This document shows positions 1-5,396 of a DNA stretch of 10,138 nucleotides, piece by piece. The stretch spans positions 1 through 10,138 of the forward strand of contig CAMFIW010000057.1 in NCBI GenBank assembly GCA_945952355.1. Direction: 5' to 3'. A program made the position numbers and the translations under genes. Every line of letters begins with the position of its first letter. Position 1 is the stretch's first letter. The notes beneath the pieces are model-generated. The model was not told the DNA's origin, ran no database searches, and worked only from the letters and a program-made list of their open reading frames with translations. The stretch is from an uncultured Phenylobacterium sp. (GTDB lineage: Bacteria > Pseudomonadota > Alphaproteobacteria > Caulobacterales > Caulobacteraceae).

Positions 1-60
1 GGTGGGGGTGGGGGGCCTCCGAGGTGGCGGCGTGGGGGGGACTGTGGGGGAGGGCTTGGG
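1..60. other. Suspect G-rich contig end
   Basis: The first ~60 bases are dominated by runs of four to seven G separated by single bases, unlike the balanced high-GC coding sequence that follows from about base 61. Translated in the frame of the minus-strand gene, they give a Pro/His/Ala-rich tail with no domain character. This looks like low-quality read ends or an assembly edge rather than native sequence, but I cannot prove it from sequence alone. Confidence 0.5.
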
Positions 61-805
61 TGGCCATCATCCGGCCCTGGTCGTCGGCCTCGACCCAGCC
101 CCTTTCGCGCAGCCTGGCGAGTCCGCGGCGCGTCGTCTCGTAGGGCAGGGAGAACCGGCGCGAGAGTTCGAAGGCGCTGACGCCGCGGCGCAGGTCGAGG
201 ATCTGGTCGCCGTCATGGCCATCGAGTTCGTCCAGGCGGAACGCGGCGCGGCTTCCGCTCGCCAGGCTGCGGGTCTGCAGGCCGGCCAGCATCAGGACGT
301 GGGAGCCCGTCAGCCGGAAGTCCCGGGTCAGGGTCCGCAGCGCCTCGGTGAAGAACTCCGTCGACGCGCGGTTGATGCCTCTCACGACGGCGTCAGGCGA
401 GTGTTCGTCGGTGCGCGGCCCGGACGCGGGCGGCGCATGGCGGACGGCCGCCAGCGTGCGGCTGCCATTCTGCGCCACCGCCTGCAGGGCGGCCGGATCG
501 CGCCAGACGGTCTCCGGGATCAGGAAGCCGTCGCCCACCCGCTGGCACCAGCCGAGCGCCTGGAGCTTGAGGATGTGGCGGCGGGTGGTTTCGAGGGGCA
601 GGCCGAGCTGGCGGGCGATGGCGTAGCCGCTGACCGGCAGGCGCAGGTGGTCGGGCGGCACGTCCCTCAGCGCCATGAAGCGGGCGGCGGTGTCCGGCTC
701 GTGGGTCACGTGTCCGGTATTGGCGTGGGCGATCGCCAAGACGATCTGGGCGGACGTCAAGTCGAGCTGGGTGACGTCGACCAGGAACACCGCGGTCTGG
801 GCCAT
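1..805 (-). CDS. Tandem winged-helix DNA-binding-like protein, partial (C-terminus cut by contig end)
   Basis: Open from ATG at 805 to the left edge without a stop (268 codons). I read this frame directly on the minus strand. It carries two related units. Residues about 59-97 read SGYAIARQLGLPLETTRRH followed by LKLQALGW and a wing-like GDGFLIP. Residues about 210-247 read SAFELSRRFSLPYETTRR followed by LARLRERGW and a wing-like ADDQGR. Each unit is preceded by a similar helix (LTSAQIVLAIAHANTG near 16, LTGSHVLMLAGLQTRS near 165), so the whole ~85-residue domain appears duplicated. The shape resembles MarR/GntR-like winged helices, and I infer a transcriptional regulator. The target is unknown; the GST gene lies 190 bases upstream on the same strand. 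No strong Shine-Dalgarno is seen before 805, and in-frame TTG codons lie upstream, so the start is uncertain. The last ~20 residues come from suspect G-rich sequence and may not be real. Confidence 0.72.
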   Translation of the reverse strand, partial: MAQTAVFLVDVTQLDLTSAQIVLAIAHANTGHVTHEPDTAARFMALRDVPPDHLRLPVSGYAIARQLGLPLETTRRHILKLQALGWCQRVGDGFLIPETVWRDPAALQAVAQNGSRTLAAVRHAPPASGPRTDEHSPDAVVRGINRASTEFFTEALRTLTRDFRLTGSHVLMLAGLQTRSLASGSRAAFRLDELDGHDGDQILDLRRGVSAFELSRRFSLPYETTRRGLARLRERGWVEADDQGRMMATQALPHSPPHAATSEAPHPH

Positions 806-994
806 GTAGTCGAGGCCCCAAAGCCTCCAGTGCAACCCTCGCTCCAAGACGAACGCCCCCCGACATCCACCGCACGACCGGCAGCGCTGGCGCCCATTCT
901 GAGGATGGCGACGAATCTACCGTTTGATCGACCGTCTCACGTAACGGGTTCTGGCAATACGAAGCGGACCTTGTGTGAGACTTCGATCTCCACC

Positions 995-1720
995 CTAGGT
1001 AGCGCCCTCGCGCGCCTCGGCCGCGTCCATCGCCGCCTTGGCGGCCGCCATCATCTTTTCGAATGCGCCCGATCGGATCAGTTCGCGCCGTTCCTCGAGG
1101 CCGCGGTGCAGCTCGACGAGGATGCGTTCGGCGGGCTCCTGGGCCTTGATCGCCTCCCAGTAGGCCGCGACCTTGCCAGCCTTGGGAATCGGGTTTTCCA
1201 GGCCCGTGCCGGAGAGCACGTTCTCGACCAGGAAAAGCGCCGGAACCAGCGCGCAGTCGGCCAGGGTGATACGGCCGAGACAGGCGAAACCGTCGGTCCC
1301 GATCATGCGGTCCAGGGCCTTGATGTTGCGGATCACCTGGCCGCCGAGCAGCTCGACGATACCCTCGTTGCGAGAGGCGGCGCGGGTCTGGGGCGAGAGC
1401 ATGAACATGTTGTTCATGACGTAGATGTCGCCGATGCGGGCGAGCGTGCGGACCTGGGCGCTCTCGCGCGGATTGGCGCCGAGCAAGGACGGCGTCGGAT
1501 AGAGCTCCTCCAGGTATTCGGCGATCACCTCGCTCTCCGGCATCATGTCGCCGTCGATGTCGAGCACGGGAATGCGGCCGATCGGGAACTGCTCGCGGAA
1601 CTTCGGCGTGCCGAAGGTGGACGGGCGCTCGATGGCGATGTCGGTCAGGCCCTTGGCGTAGATCTGCATCCGCACGCGGGCCGAATAGGGAGAAAGGTCC
1701 CCGGAATAGAGCTTCATCAT
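995..1720 (-). CDS. Glutathione S-transferase family protein
   Basis: 241-residue cytosolic GST, the usual length for the family. The N-terminal thioredoxin-like domain (about 1-80) begins MMKLYSGDLSPYSARVRM, with Ser/Tyr at the catalytic position (10-13). The cis-proline loop is GRIPVLDIDG (Pro51), and Glu62-Ser63 (MPESEVIAEYLEELYP) forms the usual glutathione gamma-glutamyl contact. The all-helical C-terminal domain follows, with the N-capping/hydrophobic-staple type segment GRITLADCALVPALFLVE. The start is ATG at 1720 (tandem ATG ATG), chosen because GAGGAA lies 9 bases upstream (1730-1735) and because family similarity begins exactly there; a longer reading to 1855 adds 45 unlike residues. 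It is divergent from the gene at 1837. The class and substrate cannot be told from sequence; conjugation or reduction of electrophiles or peroxides is the family role. Confidence 0.9.
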   Translation of the reverse strand: MMKLYSGDLSPYSARVRMQIYAKGLTDIAIERPSTFGTPKFREQFPIGRIPVLDIDGDMMPESEVIAEYLEELYPTPSLLGANPRESAQVRTLARIGDIYVMNNMFMLSPQTRAASRNEGIVELLGGQVIRNIKALDRMIGTDGFACLGRITLADCALVPALFLVENVLSGTGLENPIPKAGKVAAYWEAIKAQEPAERILVELHRGLEERRELIRSGAFEKMMAAAKAAMDAAEAREGAT

Positions 1721-1836
1721 AATTGGCGTTTCCTCTTCTCCCCGCAGAAGACCACGGATCGGAAGGCGGGCGCGAGCCACATTTGCGTCCCAGAGGCGAA
1801 GCTTAGTGAGCGGCGCCGTCAGCCGAGGAAACCCGC
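1721..1836. promoter_or_regulatory. Divergent intergenic region with promoters for the GST and the TonB-like gene
   Basis: 116 bases between two divergent starts must hold control signals for both genes. On the plus strand, TTGCGTC at about 1783 followed by GCTTAGTG at 1801-1808 is a loose match to the Caulobacter housekeeping promoter pattern. It sits upstream of the GAGGAA ribosome site at 1825-1830. On the minus strand the GST ribosome site is GAGGAA at 1730-1735. No clear operator was seen. Confidence 0.35.
1825..1830 (+). promoter_or_regulatory. Ribosome binding site that decides a GTG start
   Basis: GAGGAA lies 6 bases before the GTG at 1837 and supports that unusual start over later ATG codons. 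The same GAGGAAAC-type core precedes the GST gene (1730-1735, minus) and the first MaoC gene (3945-3950, minus), so it appears to be a preferred site in this genome. Confidence 0.6.
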
Positions 1837-2418
1837 GTGGCCGCACGACGCCCACCGGGCCGAAGCATCGCGATCGTGGCGGCGATGTCCGCGGCGTTCC
1901 ACCTCCTGCTGCTGGTTCTGCTGCTGCGCTCGCTGGCGGCCGGCCCGACCTATGCCGAGGGACCGGTCATTCAGCTGAGCCTGGTCCGCCCGATGGCGCG
2001 GGCGGCTCCGCCAACACCCGAGCCGCGCGCCCGACGAGCGGCGCCGGCCGCCCTTCGTGAGCACGTGTCGCCCCTTGTGTCCGCACCGTCGGAGGTGGCG
2101 CCGCGCATGGCGGAGACCGCGCCGCCGACGGACGCCGGCGGGACGGCGATGCGGCGGACCTTGGGCGGACTGGCGGGCTGCGACCGGCCCGAGCTCACGC
2201 GGGAGGCGCGGGAGCGGTGCGAGGCGCGGCGCTGGAGCGGCGGGATGGCGACGGCACGGCTGAACCTCGATCCGACCGGCCGTTTCGCGAAGGATCCGGA
2301 GCCGTTCCTGTCGAAACGGCCGAAGAAGGGGTGCCGGGTACGGGTGACCGGAGACGCCGACCCGATGGGCGAGAGCGGAAACGCGGTCGGCGGGGTGACC
2401 TGCGTGATCCCGTTCTAG
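1837..2418 (+). CDS. Membrane-anchored TonB-like periplasmic protein of unknown function
   Basis: 193 residues from a GTG start. A short basic N-terminus (MAARRPPGRS) leads into one membrane segment at about 11-34 (rich in Leu/Ala/Val, FHLLLLVLLLRSLA). A proline/alanine-rich linker of about 50-105 follows, with many Pro and Arg. The C-terminal domain (about 106-193) has four cysteines at 115, 128, 166 and 189. The pattern GCDRPELTREARERCEARRW resembles small proteins of Caulobacterales often annotated as hypothetical or energy-transducer-like. I infer an inner-membrane protein with a periplasmic domain stabilised by two disulphides. The TonB likeness is architectural only, and I do not see a TonB C-terminal domain. 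Its stop codon overlaps that of the convergent HtaA gene in the CTAG at 2415-2418. Function unknown. Confidence 0.78.
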   Translation: MAARRPPGRSIAIVAAMSAAFHLLLLVLLLRSLAAGPTYAEGPVIQLSLVRPMARAAPPTPEPRARRAAPAALREHVSPLVSAPSEVAPRMAETAPPTDAGGTAMRRTLGGLAGCDRPELTREARERCEARRWSGGMATARLNLDPTGRFAKDPEPFLSKRPKKGCRVRVTGDADPMGESGNAVGGVTCVIPF

Positions 2419-2870
2419 CCCAGGGTCAGCCGGACCGGGTCGATCGGCGTGTTCATCGGATAGTGGTCGCCCAGGACCTGCCAGCCCTCCATGGACATCT
2501 TCGCAGGGATGACGAGGTCGTCGCCCTCGCGGGCCGCGGCGGCGAGGTCGAGGACGGCGAGCGAGGTGCGCCGGCCGCGGTCGTCGACGGTGAGGACGCC
2601 GCCGGTCTCGGTGACCTCGATGGCGGGGTCGGCGATGCGCACCGAGAGCATGCCGCCATGGGCGTCGACCTGGACCTCGCCCTGGAAGCCGCCCTGCCCT
2701 TGCAGACGGCCCTGGGCGTCGAGACCCAGGCTCGATCCGGAGGCGGCGGCGAAGACGAAGGCGCCGTCGGCATCGAGGCTCACGCCCGGACCCGGCTGGA
2801 TGGTCCCGCCGGATCCCTGGACATAGTTCCGGAAGCTCTGCTTCACGCCCCAGGTCAGCGTCCGGACCAT
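2415..2870 (-). CDS. HtaA domain protein, single domain, no signal peptide
   Basis: 151 residues that are essentially one HtaA domain (the family of Corynebacterium haem-binding proteins HtaA/HtaB). The hallmark start LTWGVKQSFRNYVQG (5-19) has Tyr16 where the family has its conserved haem-ligand tyrosine. The segment AHGGMLSVRIADPAIEV (70-86) has His71 at a position that is also usually conserved. The remainder is beta-rich with Gly/Asp turns and a TGGVLTV strand. Family members are normally secreted or surface anchored and often multi-domain, whereas this one has no signal peptide, anchor or repeat and begins within the domain. The start is ATG at 2870, with GGAGGAGGG upstream. It may be the last gene after the MaoC pair (125-base gap with a hairpin). 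A haem-binding role is inferred from the family. It is convergent with the gene at 1837-2418, with overlapping stops. Confidence 0.82.
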   Translation of the reverse strand: MVRTLTWGVKQSFRNYVQGSGGTIQPGPGVSLDADGAFVFAAASGSSLGLDAQGRLQGQGGFQGEVQVDAHGGMLSVRIADPAIEVTETGGVLTVDDRGRRTSLAVLDLAAAAREGDDLVIPAKMSMEGWQVLGDHYPMNTPIDPVRLTLG

Positions 2871-2962
2871 GGCGCCCTCCTCCCACGTCTTGTTCGCAAT
2901 CCTGCTAGCGGGCCTTGGGTCGCCTGACCATCCCCTGAGATGGGCCTCGAATCGTCCCGGCT

Positions 2963-2988
2963 GGCGGCCGCGCCGGGGCGCGACCGCC
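2963..2988 (-). terminator. GC-rich hairpin downstream of the MaoC gene
   Basis: The arms GGCGGCCGCGCC (2963-2974) and GGCGCGACCGCC (2977-2988) pair over 12 positions with one C-A mismatch and a very tight centre. The hairpin sits 7 bases after the stop of the MaoC gene in transcription direction. No T-run follows, so intrinsic termination is not certain. It could instead attenuate readthrough into the HtaA gene or protect the 3' end. Confidence 0.4.
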
Positions 2989-2995
2989 GCTGAGG

Positions 2996-3415
2996 TCAGT
3001 CGACGCGGGCCTGGGCGTAGCCGCTGAGGACCACGACGCCGTCCTGGTTGACGGTGGAGACGTCGAGGTCGACCAGCTTCTGGCCGCCATCCTCGGAGAC
3101 CCCGGTCACGGTCGCGGTAGCGTCGAGGGTGTCGCCCGGCCAGACCTGGCTGGTGAAGCGGACGCCGTACTTCGTCAGGCGGGCGTCGCCGACATAGTCG
3201 GTCAGCATCTTGCCGGTCATGCCCATGGTCAGCATGCCGTGGGCGAAGACCGACGGATAGCCGGCCACCTTGGTGGTGAAGATCTCGTCGGTGTGCAGCG
3301 GGTTGTAGTCGCCGGACGCGCCCGCGTACTGGACGATCTGGGTGCGTTTCAGGTCCTCGACGAGGCGAGCGGTGTGGGTGTCGCCGACCTTGAGGGCGTT
3401 GGCTTTGAGCGCCAT
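2996..3415 (-). CDS. MaoC-like enoyl-CoA hydratase/dehydratase, catalytic subunit
   Basis: 139-residue single hot-dog domain. The hydratase-2 motif YAGASGDYNPLHTDE (30-44) is complete, with catalytic Asp36 and His41. It is followed by FAHGMLTMGMTGKML (57-71), the usual second conserved stretch, and by the KYGVRFTSQVWPGDTL strand. The family adds water to trans-2-enoyl-CoA (or removes it from 3-hydroxyacyl-CoA) in fatty-acid, polyhydroxyalkanoate or sterol side-chain metabolism. The start at 3415 is supported by GAGGGAGA upstream. The gene lies 14 bases after the neighbouring MaoC/FAS1-type gene and is surely co-transcribed with it. I infer a heterodimer of the HadAB or ChsH1/ChsH2 kind, in which this subunit supplies the active site. 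The acyl substrate is unknown. Confidence 0.9.
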   Translation of the reverse strand: MALKANALKVGDTHTARLVEDLKRTQIVQYAGASGDYNPLHTDEIFTTKVAGYPSVFAHGMLTMGMTGKMLTDYVGDARLTKYGVRFTSQVWPGDTLDATATVTGVSEDGGQKLVDLDVSTVNQDGVVVLSGYAQARVD

Positions 3416-3429
3416 GGTTTCGTTCTCCC

Positions 3430-3939
3430 TCAGGCCTTGGCCGGTTGTTCGACGGGGCGCTCGGTGCGCACGCCGACGCCGCGGGCGGTGATCACCAGCT
3501 CGCCATTCTGGTCGCGGTACTCGGTGACGCTCTCGGAGAAGACCAGCTTGCCGGAGCGTTTGCCTTCCTTCTCCCAGGTCTTGCCGGGCAGGGTCGTCGC
3601 GGTCAGCACGTCGCCGGCGCGCAGCGGGCGGTGGTACTCGTAGTGCTGCTCGGCATGAAGGCCGCCGCCCCCACCGCCGCCGCCGCCGCCGCCGGAGGCG
3701 CGCGTGATGCCGGTGGGGTTCTTGCCGGAGCCGAACCAGGGCTGGCCGATCTTCGGGCGGAGGAAATAGTCCGGATCGAACTGGGCGCTGGATTGGACGA
3801 AGGTGGGCGGCGCGATGATCGCGCCGGCTTCGGTGGTCTTGGCGTAATCGGGATCGGAATAGATGGGATTGGGGTCGCCGACAGATCGGGCGAACATCAG
3901 GATATGTCCCGCTTCGACGGGAAAATTCTTCGCGGCCAT
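3430..3939 (-). CDS. FAS1-type dehydratase (MaoC N-terminal-like) subunit with 11-Gly insertion
   Basis: 169 residues, N-terminal MaoC-type hot-dog domain. The motif FARSVGDPNPIYSD (16-29) is the family's usual form, with Asp22 kept but Tyr27 in place of the catalytic His, so this subunit is probably not catalytic alone. APPTFVQSSAQFDPDYFLRP (43-62) and LHAEQHYEYHRPLRAGDVLT (94-113) are typical of the family. Between them residues 83-93 are eleven consecutive glycines, mostly GGC codons. The flanks match family members that, as I recall, carry only a few residues there, so the loop looks expanded. The start at 3939 has GAGGAA 5 bases upstream. It is the first gene of a pair with the MaoC subunit at 2996-3415, a likely enoyl-CoA hydratase heterodimer. 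It is divergent from the aspartic protease gene. Confidence 0.88.
   Translation of the reverse strand: MAAKNFPVEAGHILMFARSVGDPNPIYSDPDYAKTTEAGAIIAPPTFVQSSAQFDPDYFLRPKIGQPWFGSGKNPTGITRASGGGGGGGGGGGLHAEQHYEYHRPLRAGDVLTATTLPGKTWEKEGKRSGKLVFSESVTEYRDQNGELVITARGVGVRTERPVEQPAKA
3661..3693 (-). repeat. GGC trinucleotide tract encoding 11 glycines
   Basis: In the coding direction the tract is six GGC, one GGT, one GGG, then three GGC. The near-pure triplet run suggests slippage growth. It is in frame, so it changes loop length without breaking the gene. Confidence 0.9.
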
Positions 3940-4105
3940 TGCGTTTCCTCTCGACCGCGGCCCCCTTTGTGGGAGACCGCCTCCGGCAAAATGGCCGGCG
4001 GCCGGGAGCCTACAACGGCGCAGAGGGCGATGTCAGCGGGGCTGCGCGCCTTGGCCTCTCCGCATCCGCTGGTCTAGCCTGGACGACGATGGTCGGGATT
4101 CCCTC
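3940..4105. promoter_or_regulatory. Divergent intergenic region between the MaoC operon and the aspartic protease
   Basis: 166 bases between divergent starts, presumed to hold both promoters. The minus-strand ribosome site GAGGAA (3945-3950) is clear. The plus-strand gene has only a weak site (CGGGA, about 4094-4098). I found no convincing promoter boxes, tRNA or small ORF here. Confidence 0.3.
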
Positions 4106-4885
4106 ATGACACCAGACGACTACGAAGGCCCCTGGGGACGGGCGGGCGATCCGCCGCCGGCGCCCGCGACGCCGCCGCGCAGCGCCCTGCCGGCGCGCGG
4201 GGTCTGGCTGTGGCTGGGCCTTCTGGTGGCGGTGGGCGCGCTGGTGGTCGTGCTGGCGCGCGCCTTCCCGGGCGTGGTGCGCACGCCGGAGGACTGGGCC
4301 TGGGTCGGCTATAGCCTGGCCTTCACCGCCCTGATCTCGACGCGGCTGCTGACCCGCGGCGTTCGCTGGCGCCAAGCCGCCTGGCAGGCCGGCGTCTGGA
4401 TGGCGGTGATCGGCATCCTGGCCATGGGCTACACCTACCGCAACGAACTGCTGGGCGTGGGCGAACGGGTGAAGGGCGAATTCGTCGCCGGCTATCCGGT
4501 TGCGGGCGGCCACCACGAACTGATGGTCACCCAGTCGGAAGGCGGCGGCTATTTCGTGATGGCCAAGGTCAACGGCCAGCCCGTGCGCTTCCTGATCGAC
4601 ACCGGCGCGAGCGATACGGTTCTGAGCCCGGCCGACGCCCGCCGGATTGGGCTCGACCCCGCCAAGCTCGACTATCGCCACGTGGCCGAGACCGCCAACG
4701 GCCTCGGCTCGGGCGCGCCCTTCACCGCCGACCGGCTTGAACTCGGATCCATCCAGGTCGAAGCCATGCCGATGGTGGTGAACCAGGCCGATATGAGCCA
4801 GTCCCTGCTGGGGATGAGTTTCCTGAACCGGCTGGACAGCTTCCGCCTCGAAGGCGGGCGCATGTATCTGAAGGCGCGGAACTAG
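4106..4885 (+). CDS. Membrane-anchored retropepsin-like aspartic protease (TIGR02281 type)
   Basis: 259 residues. A Pro-rich cytoplasmic N-terminus (1-30) is followed by three hydrophobic segments at about 32-53 (WLWLGLLVAVGALVVVLARAF), 64-82 and 92-110. The C-terminal domain (about 125-259) is a single retropepsin lobe. VNGQPVRFLIDTGASDTVLS has the catalytic Asp165-Thr166-Gly167, and LLGMSFLNRLDSFRLEGGRMYL (235-256) matches the second conserved block of clan AA bacterial proteases. One lobe means the active enzyme should be a homodimer, probably facing the periplasm. The start at ATG 4106 was chosen because upstream sequence in frame does not look coding, although its ribosome site is weak. 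It is convergent with the PEP-CTERM gene, sharing CTAG 4882-4885 for both stops. The substrate is unknown. Confidence 0.9.
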   Translation: MTPDDYEGPWGRAGDPPPAPATPPRSALPARGVWLWLGLLVAVGALVVVLARAFPGVVRTPEDWAWVGYSLAFTALISTRLLTRGVRWRQAAWQAGVWMAVIGILAMGYTYRNELLGVGERVKGEFVAGYPVAGGHHELMVTQSEGGGYFVMAKVNGQPVRFLIDTGASDTVLSPADARRIGLDPAKLDYRHVAETANGLGSGAPFTADRLELGSIQVEAMPMVVNQADMSQSLLGMSFLNRLDSFRLEGGRMYLKARN

Positions 4886-5178
4886 GCCGCGAGCCCGCGG
4901 CAGCCGCGCAAATAGGCGCCGATCAGTCCGAAACCCAGCAGCAGCATGGCCCAGGTCTCCGGCTCCGGAACGCCTCCGGCCGGCCCAGATTCGGCCGTCT
5001 CGGTGAGCCTCGGCGCCTCGGCGCCGAACATCAGAGTCTCGACGACGCTGCTCGCGGCGTCGGTTGAAACCTCTGGAGGACTCACCGAGACGGCGGCGCG
5101 GGCCAGAGCGGGGAGGAGGGCCAGCGCCAGAACGGGGCCGACAAGGCGAATGCGAAATGCGGCGGTCACGAACGTCAT
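4882..5178 (-). CDS. Very small PEP-CTERM (PEPxxWA type) exported protein
   Basis: 98 residues. The N-terminal signal peptide has basic residues R9/R11, a core VGPVLALALLPAL and a likely cleavage after Ala28 (ARA, then AV). The C-terminus is a classic exosortase sorting signal: VPEPETWAMLLLGFGLIGAYLRG, in which PEP (71-73) is followed by ETWA, a hydrophobic helix and arginines 91 and 94. Such proteins are exported, then cut and processed by an exosortase (XrtA/EpsH type) encoded elsewhere, usually with exopolysaccharide genes. The mature middle (about 29-70) is only ~40 residues, Ser/Glu/Ala/Pro-rich and without a recognised domain. The start is uncertain: GGGAG abuts ATG 5178 but is 9 bases from the in-frame GTG at 5169, which would shorten the protein by three residues. 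It shares a CTAG stop overlap with the protease gene. Confidence 0.85.
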   Translation of the reverse strand: MTFVTAAFRIRLVGPVLALALLPALARAAVSVSPPEVSTDAASSVVETLMFGAEAPRLTETAESGPAGGVPEPETWAMLLLGFGLIGAYLRGCRGLAA

Positions 5179-5308
5179 CTCCCACGAAGCGTCGCCGACG
5201 GCCCGGTTTCCCGAAGGAATGGGCTAAGACGCTGGGAACGCCCCCGACACCGCCTGCGACGGGGGGACGATTAGGCCCCTACCCCCAAAGTGAGCAGGTG
5301 CATCGCAA

Positions 5309-5332
5309 CGCACCGCGATGCATCGCGGTGCG
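5309..5332. repeat. 24-bp perfect palindrome
   Basis: The half-site CGCACCGCGATG is followed immediately by its exact reverse complement, with no spacer, centred on ATGCAT at 5318-5323. A further GCATCGC copy lies just to the left (5300-5306). It is in the 216-base gap between the PEP-CTERM gene and the end of the peroxidase gene. It could be an operator-like site for a dimeric regulator of the downstream PEP-CTERM gene or part of a terminator array. Confidence 0.85.
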
Positions 5333-5339
5333 GGATAGA

Positions 5340-5372
5340 CCCTCGCGCCCTCCCCGCAAGGGCGGGCGAGGG
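5340..5372 (-). terminator. Strong hairpin downstream of the haem peroxidase gene
   Basis: CCCTCGC plus GCCCT (5340-5351) pairs with AGGGC (5359-5363) and GCGAGGG (5366-5372), leaving a 7-base loop and a two-G bulge. It lies 23 bases past the peroxidase stop in the direction of transcription. The short AT-poor flank lacks a T-run, so it may terminate with help or protect mRNA. Similar CCCTCCCCGCAAGGG-type hairpins are common between genes in GC-rich alphaproteobacteria. Confidence 0.5.
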
Positions 5373-5376
5373 CTCG

Positions 5377-5396
5377 AGCTCGCAGCGCCGCGAGCT
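5377..5396 (-). terminator. Stem-loop embedding the peroxidase stop codon
   Basis: AGCTCGC (5377-5383) and GCGAGCT (5390-5396) pair perfectly over 7 bp with a 6-base loop. The right arm includes two bases of the peroxidase TAG stop (5395-5397). With the hairpins at 5340-5372 and 5309-5332 it makes three stacked foldable elements in 88 bases. Confidence 0.45.

Noticed and set aside
393..875. A 160-codon minus-strand open frame
   Set aside because: It is Arg/Pro/Gly-rich without domain character and overlaps the continuous minus-strand frame in another register that shows two winged-helix-like units.
934..981. GTCTCAC / GTGAGAC inverted repeat between the GST and the regulator
   Set aside because: Seven-base arms separated by 34 bases are short enough to be chance; no supporting promoter context was seen.
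2..1978. A 658-codon plus-strand open frame
   Set aside because: It is antisense to the winged-helix-like gene and the GST gene, has no recognisable domain and begins in the suspect G-rich end.
1819..2886. A 355-codon minus-strand open frame
   Set aside because: It is Arg/Pro/Gly-rich with no domain and overlaps the TonB-like gene and the HtaA gene, both of which are better supported by start sites and family matches.
4010..5185. A 391-codon minus-strand open frame
   Set aside because: It covers the retropepsin gene in antisense and the PEP-CTERM gene out of frame; both of those have clear motifs.
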